NCBI GenBank assembly: GCA_009809945.1
Contig: WTPW01000876.1
Coordinates: 40,891 to 104,890, forward strand
From: Gigaspora margarita
Taxonomy: Eukaryota; Glomeromycota; Glomeromycetes; Diversisporales; Gigasporaceae
Reading direction: 5' to 3'
DNA length: 64,000 nucleotides
The translations under genes and the position numbers were made by a program. How positions within the stretch are numbered: position 1 is the first letter of the stretch; every line of letters starts with the position of its first letter. Shown in pieces: positions 22,506-33,580 of the stretch. The notes under the pieces were generated by a model. The model was not told the origin of the DNA. It did not search any database and saw only the letters and a program-made list of their open reading frames with translations.

Positions 22506-23903
22506 AAGATGGGTGCAAAACCATTTCATGATTGACGAAATGGTTTGATCAATGGTTTTGTCTGACAATACTTTCCTATTGACAAAACTACTGACAATTG
22601 ATGAAACTATTGACAATTAATGAAAATATTGATAACTATTGATAAAACTATTATAATTATAAAACAAAAACATCAATTCATAAAAGCTTTATTTATTTAC
22701 TTTTAAAATTTTGACATGTTTTTCGAAATGCTATAGGTAAATTTTTGAAACATTGTTTTCATCCTTGACATTATTTAGATTTTCACTAATATCTTTGTTT
22801 ACATTATTCACACTATTTAAACTATCAATATCTTCATTATTTCCATAATTATATTTAACCATTTTGTCAATGGTTTTATCTTGATGAAATTTTGGTGATT
22901 GATCAAACTGCCAACAATTGACGAAACTACTGATGATTGACAAAACGCATAGCGAAATTAATTTGACTAATAAAATATAAAATGCAATCGACCCCTTTGA
23001 CAAGCTTCATTATGATGACCTCTGTGTATTCTGAATCTTAAATTTCTTTCAAAGTTACTGCTATTTCATCGTAATAAAGATTCATCAGTTAATACAAAAA
23101 CATAGTAATTATTTATTTGGCACGAATTGTTTTCTATTAAATTGTCAGACCATAACTTCACTAAAATTAACAAGCTCATAAAAAATCAATTTTAGTTTCC
23201 ATTGAACCTAAAGCAGATAATTTTTTTATTTATAGTTCATTCAACGATAGATTCAGATGATCAATGCAAATCATCGGTAATATCGGAAAACTGTAAAAAT
23301 AATAGAACTGGGCAACGAACAAAAAAATTAATTTCACATAATTCCAAAAGAAAACTCGCATTTTAAACCTTTCCTTGCATTTATTACACCAAATGTCATA
23401 GATTACTTATGAAATTTATTAATGTTTCGTTATTCGTCACCCATCTTTACTTCAGATACCTTATGTTGCGCTCAAAATTACGAAATTTTAAAGAGCAAAT
23501 AAAAATTCTAAAATAAAAACCGGGGCGAAATATATGTCAAAAATTTTAAATAAAACTTTTATGAATCGATGCTTTGTTTTATAATTATAATAATTTCATC
23601 AATAGTTCCTCCATAGTTTCGTCTGGCTATTAAAAAATGCTATAAAATGAAATTAATTGCTGGTCTTGGCAATTCGGGTAAAGAATATAAAAACAGGTTT
23701 TATAATTACCAACCAATTGACCCAAAAATTTAATGGTGAATTAACCAAAAAAAAGTTTAACGGTTTATCAATCGTAATAGTTTCGTCAATCGTCAAAATA
23801 TTTCGTCAATTGTCAGTAGTTTCGTCAATCGTCAAAGTATTGTCAGACGAAACCATTGACTAAACCATTTTGTCAATCGTGAAATAGTTTCGTCACCCAT
23901 CTT
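22506..23903. mobile_element. 1.4-kb inverted-repeat element with iterated TGACGAAAC motifs
   Basis: The left end AAGATGGGTGCAAAACCATT and the inverse of the right end AAGATGGGTGACGAAACTAT are flanked by TA. Both arms (about 130 bp) carry iterations of ATTGACGAAACTA / TTTCGTCAATCGTCA. A third end-like segment TTCGTCACCCATCTTTA lies inside at 23434-23449, suggesting a smaller element within or a duplicated end. A minus-strand frame at 22731-23003 spans arm repeats and resembles no transposase. TA target and subterminal iterations fit a Tc1/mariner-like non-autonomous element (inference). Confidence 0.65.
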
Positions 23904-23905
23904 TA

Positions 23906-24603
23906 ATTGAGACTGGCTGCTAAATTTATGCTGGCTCGTGGTCTAACGGAACTACTTTAAACAAAGCTACAACTAAATTAGCACCAATAAAATATAAAAG
24001 AAAGTGAATTTAAGCCCAAATCACCTATTTTTAAACACGCACAGCTTAGGCCTGTGAGTGGATTCAGTAATAACCTCGGTGGATTCCAAATCTTCATAAC
24101 TTCAAATATTAACTTTAAATATATCTTTCTAGATTTAACCAAACTTGTCGCTTTTGTCATTTGAAAAAAATCATATGGATTTAGACTAAAATAACCAATC
24201 AAAATTATTTTTTACGGATGATCGATGATTTTCTACATTCTAGAACAAATCTATGCCAATCCAAATTAGAAAATATCCCAGACTGTATTACGTTAACTCT
24301 ACCCTTAATAAATGGTATAAATGGTCAGTTACCACATTCCATGTCACACGTCAATAAATCAAAAAAATTTACACAGTATATGTTCTCACCACCATGAACT
24401 TATACCATAAACGGAAAAAAAGAGATAACTATAATACCTTCTAAAACAGGAAAAAATATAGCACACAAAATGATTGCTTTCCATTTTAGTAATTTCGGCA
24501 TGTGAGTTTTATTTATAGAAAATCAATTATAATAACTATGATCTCAGATCAGATTCGAAGAATAAAAATTTTTTTTTATCGATAAGATACCGATACTATT
24601 ACT
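23906..24603. other. 5' flank of the multi-exon gene relic
   Basis: About 700 bp without a sustained reading frame or recognised repeat. It probably contains the former promoter of the downstream gene. I see no convincing core promoter element. Confidence 0.35.
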
Positions 24604-24834
24604 ATGCAAAACGAAGAAATCCATGAATGTTTCAGTCGTAAAGCATCGGATTGGGGAATTCTAAGTTATTTGGATGAAAGTAGCATTGAACCCTTTGACA
24701 GGAGTATAGACGTTTATATTAAGTCTCTTAACATTATTGCTTCGGAACCACAAGGAAAAAGATCTGAAAAGCGCGTATACTTCTCAAAATGTATAAGGAG
24801 GCGAGTAAATTTTTTTGACTAGAGATGTTGGAAG

Positions 24835-25020
24835 AAACTAAGTGGCGTGATAGGGGCCTGCTTGGTTCTTATCATTCAAGGCTGCTTGCTGAGCCACAAA
24901 ACCGGTGTGAGGCCCAAGTAACCTTCTTGGTTGTTTGACGTTCAAGGCTGTTTGCTGACTCGACACTGGTCCATTGGGGCACAGGTGGCCTGCTTGGTTG
25001 CCTGATGTTCAAGGCTGTTT
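24835..25020. repeat. Three-unit tandem repeat in intron 1
   Basis: Three imperfect units of about 60-75 bp built on CTTGGTT..then TTCAAGGCTGTTTGCTGA. They are G+C-richer than the surrounding sequence and lie in the first intron of the gene relic, just after the exon 1 donor. No ORF or RNA family recognised. Confidence 0.65.
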
Positions 25021-25285
25021 GCTGACCTGATGGGGTGTGAAAAATTAAGAAATTAAAAGTATATTAAGAATATCACTAATTTATTAATTTTATTGATTTT
25101 TTTACAAGGAACCTCGAGATGATTATAAATTGGCAAGAAAATGGGCGATGCGTAAATTAGCCAATGATAACTCTGTATATTTTTACAATTCGACGATGTC
25201 AATTACTGGTAATTCTGTAGTTGGTGTTGGAGTTAGTAATAATGGAACTTTCAATTCCATATCAAAAAGAGATAAAAGTATATGT

Positions 25286-25321
<36 letters not shown>

Positions 25322-26054
25322 GAAATTGAGAATCAATGCATTTAATTCTAGGACGATGATTTCGATAATAAACAAAAGATCAAAAGGACTAAATTTACTA
25401 CTCCACCGCAACCACTGTATAAAAATACAACTTGCGGCCACCTACTGACAAAGCTTCAGATATCCAAAACACAACATTCTCATCTGCATCAACGGATACA
25501 TCCCATGTTCCATGTTTTGATTCTCCAAATTCAGAAAATTCAATTAAGACAAAAAAGCCATATTATATTGATTATTTAATAGGACTCGGAAATGTTGAAT
25601 GGGAACTAATGGAAGATATTACTAGGGCAAGTAATTAAATATTTTGCAAAATATATTTGCAGTTATATAGTTATATAAATTTTTTGTTATCATTAATGGA
25701 TTGTTAAAGGCGTAGATATTTCCATCATTTGTGCTGAATACCGAGCTTCTATAATTGAAAAATGCAAAGCAAGGACAATATTAAATTCTGATGAAGAACT
25801 GTATGCATAATATTGTCTTTTGATTATTAGCAATACACTTTCATTAATTCACCTCTTTACAGTGCTTTAAGTCATGTGTTTCTATTCCAAGAAGAGAATT
25901 TACAAGGACTTCGTGAATTCTTCGATGATGAGTTATGGCAATGCATTTTTTCAGAAATTCGTACAAAATTCTTTTTACATTGAAATTCCAGATCGTGTCT
26001 TTGATTTATGCGCAACGGTGGTTTAGGTAGGCATTTTCAATGAAAAACATTATT

Positions 26055-26402
26055 GTTGCAGCCAGTGTTTCGGGCGAAACTATTTTCCAAATCCGAAACG
26101 TTTCGCCCAGAGGAATTTTAGTTTCGCCCTATAAGTCCGAAACCCTCCGAAACTAATTTGCCCAATTTGATCCGCAAATAATCTGCAAATTCGGGTTTCG
26201 CCCGAAACACTGGTTGCAGCTGATGCTGAAATTTCTACCTATTTTGATACAAATTTTTTAAACCTTTTTGGGGTAATTTGACCGCTTTTTTTAGGGCTGA
26301 GTTAGGGTTTAGGCTTAGAATTGATTATTAAAGAGTACATGTGGATTTTAGCAGGGCGTATATTTTCAAATTGCGACTCCAAACTTCAGCATCAGCTGCG
26401 AC
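26055..26402. mobile_element. MITE (GTTGCAGCTGATGCTGAA ends) in intron 5, carrying a second MITE
   Basis: The termini GTTGCAGCTGATGCTGAA and the inverse of TTCAGCATCAGCTGCGAC pair, flanked by ATTATT on both sides. The interior has TTTAGGGCTGAGTTAGGG and AAAGAGTAC..GTGGATTTT. The element at 31273-31499 shares this interior and the CTGATGCTG terminus, so the two are family members. It lies wholly within an intron of the gene relic. Confidence 0.65.
26062..26213. mobile_element. 152-bp foldback element nested near the end of the intron MITE
   Basis: The ends CCAGTGTTTCGGGCGAAAC and GTTTCGCCCGAAACACTGG are exact inverse partners, and TTGCAG flanks both sides. GTTTCGCCC motifs recur inside. Removing it restores the GTTGCAGCTGATGC terminus of the host element, so it is the later insertion. 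Confidence 0.7.
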
Positions 26403-27672
26403 GATTATTTTTTAGATACATGCAATTTAATATCTAAGCCATTATACACTTTTTAGATTGCATCCAAACAACAGGACCCTCGACAACGTCGAAACAAAAT
26501 AAAAAGTTATCTAAAAAGTTACGAGACTAATGGAGAATTTGAAGAAATAATGCATGATATTCTTTATAATGCATGATATTCTTTATAATCTGTAAGTTTT
26601 TTGAAGTGTATACATTACCACAAAACTCCACCTTGAATGCATATTTTAATATAAATTCTGTATAATTTAGATGCGATAGTTATCAAAATTCGTTTGTTAA
26701 AACTAATAAAATAGAAGATACAAATTGTCATAACTATATATTTTTTATATCCGGATTAATCCGGCTTTATCATAGTATATATCCGGATATAAAAACGTTA
26801 TATCACATGACATAGTATATATCCGGATAGAGGTGTTAACTCTAGATTAAACCATTTTTTCCGGAAGGTAAAAAAACAATTATGGATTGGTATGTATACA
26901 AAGTAAAAAAGTAAATTATATGATATTAAAAGCATAACTTATATATTTTTTTTATCTAGGGCAAACAGAACATCAGAATCGTCTGCATGGATTAAACAAC
27001 AATTTGACCCTATCCTTCTTGGCTCAAAGCCTAATTTTACAATAAGGACTACTAACCTAAGAAAATCTATTGAATTGATGTTTGCTGAAGTAAAACCACC
27101 AAATGCACGATCAAATTTGGTAAATGAAGATCTGGTAGCTTTGGGTAAAATGATGCGAGCAACATTAGATAAGTCATTAAACGATGGAGTTGATATTGTT
27201 ATTGTTATTTGTGGGCTTCATGTCATTGGTAAGTAGGGTTGGAGGTCAGGAAATGCACTAGGCACGCAAAAACTCTACCCTACATGCATGGCTGTTTCGA
27301 ATTATTTATGAACTTTCTTTATATTTTTAGGTTATATTGGTAGATGCTATGTTATTGATCTTCTTTATGATGGGATCTATCGTCTAATATTGATCGGAGA
27401 ATTTAGATTTCCGGAGGATCCAACAACTTGGGAAACACTCATGAACTGTTTTCAAGTGATGGCTACAGTTCAGGTAGGTGTTGAAAGTAATTTATACATT
27501 TATTATAGGTCTTTTATACGCAATTTGCGTTTAGGATCTTGTGAATAAAGAAGCAACTAAGTATCAAAATTTGATCCAAAAAAATACAAATCAAGTGACA
27601 CCAAAAAACGTGAAATTTAGAAAGCTGATGTTTTCTTCCCTGATAAAGATACCTTATGATAATTTTTTCTAG

Positions 27673-27900
27673 ATATAATTTGAATCCTATTTTTTTTAAT
27701 CAAAATAAAACAATTTGTATAAGCCAATATAAAGGCTAATTTGCATGATAAAGTATTCTGAGAATATTTTAGTAGTGTTAACAGCTGTTTATTATCTTTA
27801 TAATTGTAGTGCAAAATAACTTTTACTTTTTGTTACTGCTAAAAATTTAATTACATTGAGATGGAAATTAAATTTCTTTATTTTAAACCTATATAGTAAT
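27673..27900. other. 3' flank of the gene relic
   Basis: AT-rich, no gene seen. The poly(A) signal region of the gene relic probably lies here, but I cannot choose one site. Confidence 0.35.
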
Positions 27901-29310
27901 TAGGGCTGTTAATCAGTCCGTCCGGTCCATTCTGGTTAAAAGACTGCCAGTCTTTTAAAAGTCGGACTGAACTGCGGTCCAGGACCGAATAGAGCTAGAT
28001 CAGATGGACCTGATCTATAATACTTTTTTGCTATGACGATGAAATTAAGTTTATCAGTATAAAGAATTTCAATACTTTTACAATAAGCTTTTCAAATTTG
28101 TAATATTTTCTTATATGATATAAGAGGAGCAATAGTTATTTATTAATTATATGTTTGATAATTTTAGTCATACATAAATTATGAATTAGAAAGTAATATA
28201 GTATATTAATATAGCAAAATAACATCTTTTAACTTCGTAAATATTAACATTATAGTTAAAATTAGTTAAAAAATATTTTTCACTTTTAACCACTTAACAT
28301 TCAATAATTTGATTGAATAATATAATCAAAATTGGACATGCCAAATATTCAATCTTGTACTGATTCAAGCAAGAATTGGTTTAATATATGAAAATATTAG
28401 CATAGTAAAAAAATATTTATTAATATAATATTGTTAGTGTTTACATTTCTGTCAAATACTTAAAAATTTATAAACTAATATATTTAATAAATACTAATGT
28501 CGATTATTTCCCAAGTTAAAATCAAAAATAAATTTAATCAGTAAAATGTAGTATAAAAGTTTTATACGCATTTTATAAGCACTATAAAATTATATACGTA
28601 TATAAAAAAAAACCTGCTAGCAGAAAAAAAATTTTGTGAGTAAGCCTTCAATTGTTTTGAGGCACGAGTTTGAGCAAGCTAATAGTTAACAGATAATATA
28701 AAATGCGCATATAGTGTTTTACACCATAGGTAAATTAGATTTGCAAATCTGTGTAACAAAAACAAAAAAATAAATTTTTTATAAAACAAAAAATAAAATT
28801 TCATTATCTTAGGGTTAGGGTGAGGCCTGGGATTTTATCAGGGCATTAGTATATACAAAATTTAGCAATAGAGCCCCAAAGGTAGTTTCATAAGCAAACT
28901 TTTGCAATTTGAACGTTTTTTTAAAAAATAATCAAAAAACCAAAATTTTATATTACACCTGATCTTAAATTTTGATTGGCTATTCAAATGGTTTTGTGTA
29001 ACATGGTGTAAAACACCATAGGTGCATTTTAGTAGACCCAATAGTTAATTTAGTTGAATGCAAATTATAATTTTTATCATTAAAAATCCTCAGCTAAATT
29101 AATCATTAGCTTGTTTCAAACTCGTGTTCCAAAATTATGCCCATAGTGCATTATTTCACACAAATACAGTGCACTAATCACGCCATTGCTGTCATTTATA
29201 AATTTCTTTATTTTATTAATGTTAACAACAGCCCGCTCTCATTATATATTATATGTGGTTTAATCTTGTTTAACAAACTAAGGGGCTTGTAATTGAATCT
29301 AATCTAATCT
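27901..29310 (-). mobile_element. hAT-like element, truncated copy (complete copy at 61391-62448)
   Basis: It begins TAGGGCTGTTAATCAGTCCG and continues, inverted relative to the 61.4-kb element, through CCGGTCC-rich subterminal sequence, GATGAAATTAAGTTTATC, the TTTTATTAATGTTAACAACA segment and CTTGTAATTGAAT. The last ~90 bp and the second terminus are missing; the copy ends in an ATCTAATCTAATCTAA patch. A separate MITE (28690-29039) lies inside. No transposase ORF, so it is non-autonomous. Confidence 0.7.
28690..29039 (+). mobile_element. Core-family MITE with 9-bp duplication, nested in the hAT-like copy
   Basis: It is flanked by AATAGTTAA at 28681-28689 and 29040-29048. The ends share AAAATGC..TAT.GTGTTTTACACCA in inverted orientation. 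Interior order: TTAGGGTTAGGGTG, ATATACAAAATTTAGCAA, GGTAGTTTCATAAGCAAA, ATTACACCTGATC. The uninterrupted sequence is visible in the 61.7-kb hAT-like copy, confirming insertion and the 9-bp duplication. Confidence 0.75.
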
Positions 29311-30129
29311 AATCTAAACCATCTAATTCAGAGTTTTGATTGGTCGTACCTGAAAATTGTGAGCTGAACATAGAAAACTATGTAAGATAATTATGACGAT
29401 TATTACTGTGAGTAATTATTATAACTTTCGTAATATTCAAGTAATTATTATATCATTTTAACGCTCTTATTAATGCCCTTAAACAACTCTCAAAAATCAT
29501 GAAACATGAATTTGCCAAATTTACTTCTGTTGTTTGATTACCTACTGCTTTGGGCTAAAAAAGTTAATCAATGTTCACAAATTTGAAAGCATTTTGCTCG
29601 AGTTCAAGGACAAGTGCAAAAATAAGTGCAAGTGCAAAAACAAGAACAATTACAAAATTAAGTGCAAGTGCAAGAACCAGCACAAGAACAATTACCCACA
29701 ATATAAGATTAATTATCTACTAATTTCTTAAATGAGTGTATAATAGCGCTGCTTAATAATGAGAAGAATAATATAAAATTGTTTTTTTGTGAATTCTTCA
29801 TTATACAATACACAATATTATATAATACATCAAACATGGCATTGTTTCACTTGTATTGCAACAATATAGAAGATATTATTATATACTGCAAAAAAACCCC
29901 CTAGTTAAAGCCTCATTAATAGTGCTAGTAAAAAACTAAATTAGCATTTTGCTATAAAAATTATCTTTTAGAGACCTATATTATTAATAATTTACACTAA
30001 ATCTAGGATTTTGCCACTTTTGCAAAAATATATAAAAATTTTTTTTATAAGATGTTTAAATATATTTTTATTTTTATCATATATTTTTTTATATTTTGAA
30101 ATTATTGTATTACAGGTTTTCTGTAAATA
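29311..30129. other. AT-rich intergenic sequence with a short coding-like tandem repeat
   Basis: 29612-29697 holds two ~45-bp units of AAGTGCAAGTGCAA..AACAATTAC, which give an open frame (29534-29731) rich in Lys, Asn and Cys. This is repeat-driven and not called as a gene. The rest has no recognised feature. Confidence 0.4.
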
Positions 30130-30146
30130 GCAGCAAATTTAGTCAA

Positions 30147-31230
30147 CTACATTCTTATGGATGACATTGGGATAGCTAATCGAAATGCTGCAATGTTTTT
30201 AATCATATCTGATATATAGATTCCAGGTTGTATCAATGCTTTCCTTATATTGGTTGAGAGTAAAATATGATTTTTAATAAAAAGTTGGGATAATAGATCA
30301 GAATATTCTGTCCATTGATCTGAACTGATTAGTTTGTAATTGAAAATTCTGTAGCTAATACCAGTATGAAGGCGTGTAAGCTTGCTATTAGCATTAGGAA
30401 ATGTCCAGGATATCAATAGAATAAGATGGTTACTAAGAGTACTAGTTTGGCAATCATTAATCTTATAAGAAAAAAGAAATTGTATATTAAATGAATCAGT
30501 CCAAATATAGTCTATTCTGCTTTGGTTGATTCTGTTTGACCAGATGTAGTATGTATTGTTATAATAAGCTTCAATGTCAAACATGTTTGAGCAATGTAAA
30601 AAATTAATAAGTTTATATTTTGATGCTGAGCTAGTTGTATTATCATGTGTATTAAAATCTCCCAAAATTATAGGGTGTAGATTAGATCATTGAGCCTGTG
30701 AAGTTCAATTAATAACCTGGTTTTGAGTTTGATTTCTTTTGTGTGAATCAGCAGATGAAAGATAAACTGATTTAATATGAAGTTTTATATTGCCTTTAAA
30801 AAACAAGTCCAAAGTGATAGCCCTGCCTGGATGTGTATGACAACTATACACATGTAGTTTAAGGTTATTGCGAATCATAATAGCAGCATCTTCTATTGAG
30901 CTTTCAGAATTTGTCTAGTAATAGGTAAATAAGTTATTGTTGCAAAAAGAAAGATTTGTTTTTGATGCAATTTTAGTTTTAGCAATGCATGCAATTGAGA
31001 TATTATAGTTAATACAGTAATCTTGCCAAATTTGCCTTTTGGAAGCAATATTAAAGCCTCTAATATTGTGTGTAGCAATGTTTAGATATAAATTTTGCAA
31101 AAAGTTTGATGTAAATGATTTGATTAGTAACTAGTAGTATATAGGATATTGATTAGAAGAGAGTTTAATATGGTTAAAAAGAACTTTATCTTGGGTATTG
31201 AGATATATATTTGTTTTGAAAGTTGTAATA
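30147..31230 (-). pseudogene. LINE 3 endonuclease domain
   Basis: The minus-strand text starts with IATHNIRGFN (about 31080), the first conserved strand of the EEP endonuclease family. It continues through a frame change to GDFNTHDN at 30665, then SRIDYIW and LSNHLI (usual catalytic SDH). The frame 30147-30665 is open for 172 codons, the best-preserved piece of this LINE. The His-containing motif has Asn in place of Asp, so activity is doubtful. An internal break near 30670-30915 separates the halves. Confidence 0.75.
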
Positions 31231-31272
31231 TTACCATAAATTGCCATATACAAGACCCCCTTGATATTAGAT

Positions 31273-31499
31273 GTCATGGCTGATGCTGGAAATGGCTGAT
31301 GCTGGAAATTTTAATTATTTTAATATGAAATTTTTAAAAAAGTTTAGGGCCTTTTGTTAGAGGATTTTTTTTAGGGTTAGGTTAGAGTTTAGGGTTAGTT
31401 TTAATAATAAAAGAGTATAAGTGGATTTTGGTAAGACTTATTTTTTTAAATTAGCTTTTCTGATTTCCAACTTAAGCTATTTCCAGCTTCAGCCATGAC
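31273..31499. mobile_element. 227-bp MITE (GTCATGGCTGATGCTGG ends)
   Basis: The ends GTCATGGCTGATGCTGGAAA and the inverse of TTTCCAGCTTCAGCCATGAC pair, flanked by ATTAGAT at 31266-31272 and 31500-31506. The left terminus carries a 16-bp tandem copy of GCTGATGCTGGAAATG. The interior has TTTTAGGGTTAGGTTAG and TTTAGGGTTAGTT, then AAAAGAGTATAAGTGGATTT, shared with the intron element at 26055-26402. Confidence 0.7.
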
Positions 31500-32269
31500 A
31501 TTAGATTTTCTATTTTTTATACCTGGGTCTATTATGTAGGTCAAATTTTGAGAAAATGTAAAAGACCCAGGTCTATAAATAAATTATAAAATTAAAAAAC
31601 CAGGTATTTAAATCAGGTATAAATATTAAAAGACCCAGATATGATATTATTATAAGCTAAGTACCAGATGGCTAGAGCTTTTATATGGATATTGCCAAAT
31701 AGGGCACTTAGCCAACATTACATAATTATTAACAATCATTAATAAATTGGCAAAGCCTCAAACACAACCAGTTTATGCAATAATTAAAATCTTTAAAAAC
31801 TTAAAAATCTGCACAGATTATTAAGCAATGAATTTTAATGCATCTGCATTATTACCACTTTGCTATAACAATGCCATTTAATAAAAATTTTATTTTATTT
31901 ATTTATTGTCTAAAAGCATAGTAAGGACTCTATAGTACAGCAATAGATATGATTTTGTATTGGATTCCAGTCAGATGTACGCATATTAGCCAATTAGCTA
32001 TAGAGATCGACACAAATCAGCCTGATATTTATTCTTGGCTTCAGACACTAACAGTATCTATTTCCTAGTTATAAACAATTTTTTAACAAATTGGATCTGT
32101 TACAATTACATCTATAATCTACAATTATATAGAAAATAACCAATGAAACAAACACTAACAAAGTCAAAAAACACCTACAAGTGATAATACCAGTAAATCG
32201 ATGACTGTAATTGCTAAAAAAAAGAAAAATTCAACATATCAGTAACCAAACACCTAAAGCAACCATAAA

Positions 32270-32770
32270 GTAACATGAAAATGTCCAAGAAAACTAACAA
32301 GGTACTCAAGGTAAAATCTACAAGACACCCCAAAATGTGCTAAAACAATGTCAAAATCAGCAACAAGATACTCTAAATAGCTCTCTAAATCATACAGAAA
32401 GCACCCAAAAACTAACAGGGCAACCAAAATGAAATTTACAACAAGAAACCCTGAAATGTACCCAAAGCAATATCAAAATCAGCAACAAAATACCATGAAG
32501 TCATACAAGAAATGCCAAAAAAAACTTATAGGCACCTGAAGTAAAATCTTTGAAACATATCCAAAGCAATATTGAAATTGATGATAAGGTATCTAAATTA
32601 ATCATAAAATTATACAAGAAATACCCAAAAATGACTAGCACCTGAAGCAAAAGCGAAATCCACAACCAAAATTTACAACTGAAATTCACAAGTAAAATCC
32701 ACAAAACACCTTTGAAATGCACCTAAAGCAATATTGAAATTGGCAATAAGGCACCTTAACTCCAAAAATT
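32270..32770. repeat. Minisatellite, about five ~110-bp imperfect units
   Basis: Recurring order within each unit: AAATGTACCCAAAGCAATAT, CAAAATCAGCAACAAGATAC, ATACAAGAAATACCCAAAAA, CACCTGAAGTAAAATC, ACAAAACACC. Units are diverged. A minus-strand frame at 32501-32722 crosses the repeat and is not called. Confidence 0.6.
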
Positions 32771-33019
32771 GACAAGGCTGAATTTGTTCAAAGTGATATC
32801 AAAAACAATGACAAGAGATCTAAATAACACAATTTGTTAAAGAAAAAAAATCAAATATAGCAAAAAAAATATATATATACTTATCATTGGTTCATGTAAC
32901 AAAAATCAAGTGAATATGATTCTGGTACTAGTGAAACAATCTACAAAAGAAAAAAAAATTAGTTCAAGCCAAGGAAGAAAAGCAAACAAAGAAAAAATGA
33001 AAGAAGAATACTTATCTTA

Positions 33020-33400
33020 TGCTTAATAAATAGAATAAATAAATAAATAATAAATATACAGTAGTATTAATTAAATAAAAAAAAATAAAAATAAAAAAAG
33101 ATGAATAAAAATAATAAAATAAATAAAAAAAATTGACATAAAAAAAAGTGATCTAGATCTAATTTAGATCAAGATATTAAATAAAATTTAAAAAAATTAA
33201 AATAAAATAAAATAAAAAAAAAAATAAGCAAAAAAAAAGTAAAAAAATAAATTAAGAATAAAAAAAAAATAAAATAATAAAAAAATAAAAAATAAAAAAA
33301 AAAAAAAAATAAATTAAGAATAAAAAAAAAATAAAATAATAAAAAAATAAAAAATAAAAAAGAAATTGAAGAACAATATAAAAAAAAAAAATTGAAATTA
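33020..33400. repeat. A-rich simple sequence with a tandem ~62-bp duplication
   Basis: AAATAAATAAA-type sequence. The stretch at about 33238-33300 (AAATTAAGAATAAAAAAAAA, then ATAATAAAAAAATAAAAAAT) is repeated directly at 33301-33362. Confidence 0.7.
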
Positions 33401-33580
33401 TGAAGGTTTCTTCACAGGTTCAATCAACTGCTCATTAGATCCCCCTATTATTAGATTCCCCACATAAGATCTTCTGATCATCAGATCCATATCTGCACAA
33501 TAGACCTACTGGTCTATTGTAAGGTTTCAAAATTGGTGAAACATAACAGACCCAAATCTTGTATATGGCAATTTATAGTA

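Larger units (their letters stand above)
24604..27672 (+). pseudogene. Nine-exon gene relic, family of unknown function (C-terminal EVKPP / IGEFRFPEDPTTW)
   Basis: Exons fit together by GT-AG and phase: about 24604-24804, 25109-25286, 25352-25630, 25710-25800, 25863-26026, 26457 or 26475-26591, 26960-27228, 27331-27473 and 27535-27672 (TAG). Readable segments include AEYRASIIEKCKARTIL, FLFQEENLQGLREFFDDELW, MFAEVKPPNARSNLVNEDL, GYIGRCYVIDLLYDGIYRL and IGEFRFPEDPTTWETL. I associate this text with hypothetical proteins common in Glomeromycotina. The ExK of FAEVKPP hints at a PD-(D/E)XK-type fold, but this is only a hint. Disruptions: a frame change in exon 3 near 25424-25434; one extra T in the run 25946-25951; TAG at 26024-26026 just before the exon 5 donor; and a 19-bp tandem duplication (26552-26570 / 26571-26589) creating TGA at 26574. 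A 29-base T run blurs the exon 2/3 junction. It is probably a recent pseudogene; some breaks could be sequencing errors. Confidence 0.7.
31231..33580. mobile_element. 2.35-kb TA-flanked inverted-repeat element inside LINE 3
   Basis: The left end TTACCATAAATTGCCATATA and the inverse of the right end TTACTATAAATTGCCATATA, both followed by CAAGA, are flanked by TA. Its termini match the small element at 60898-61141 (TTACCGTAAAGTGCCGTATA). Inside are a MITE (31273-31499), a minisatellite (about 32270-32770) and A-rich simple sequence (33020-33400). A GACCCAGG..TCTATAA-type inner palindrome lies near 31530-31650. No transposase recognised. Confidence 0.65.

Noticed and set aside
22731..23003. 90-codon minus-strand frame as a transposase
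   Set aside because: It overlaps arm repeats of the 22506-23903 element and shows no DDE-type or other transposase motif.
29534..29731. Lys/Asn/Cys-rich small protein
   Set aside because: Produced by a tandem AAGTGCAAGTGCAA repeat; no support as a gene.
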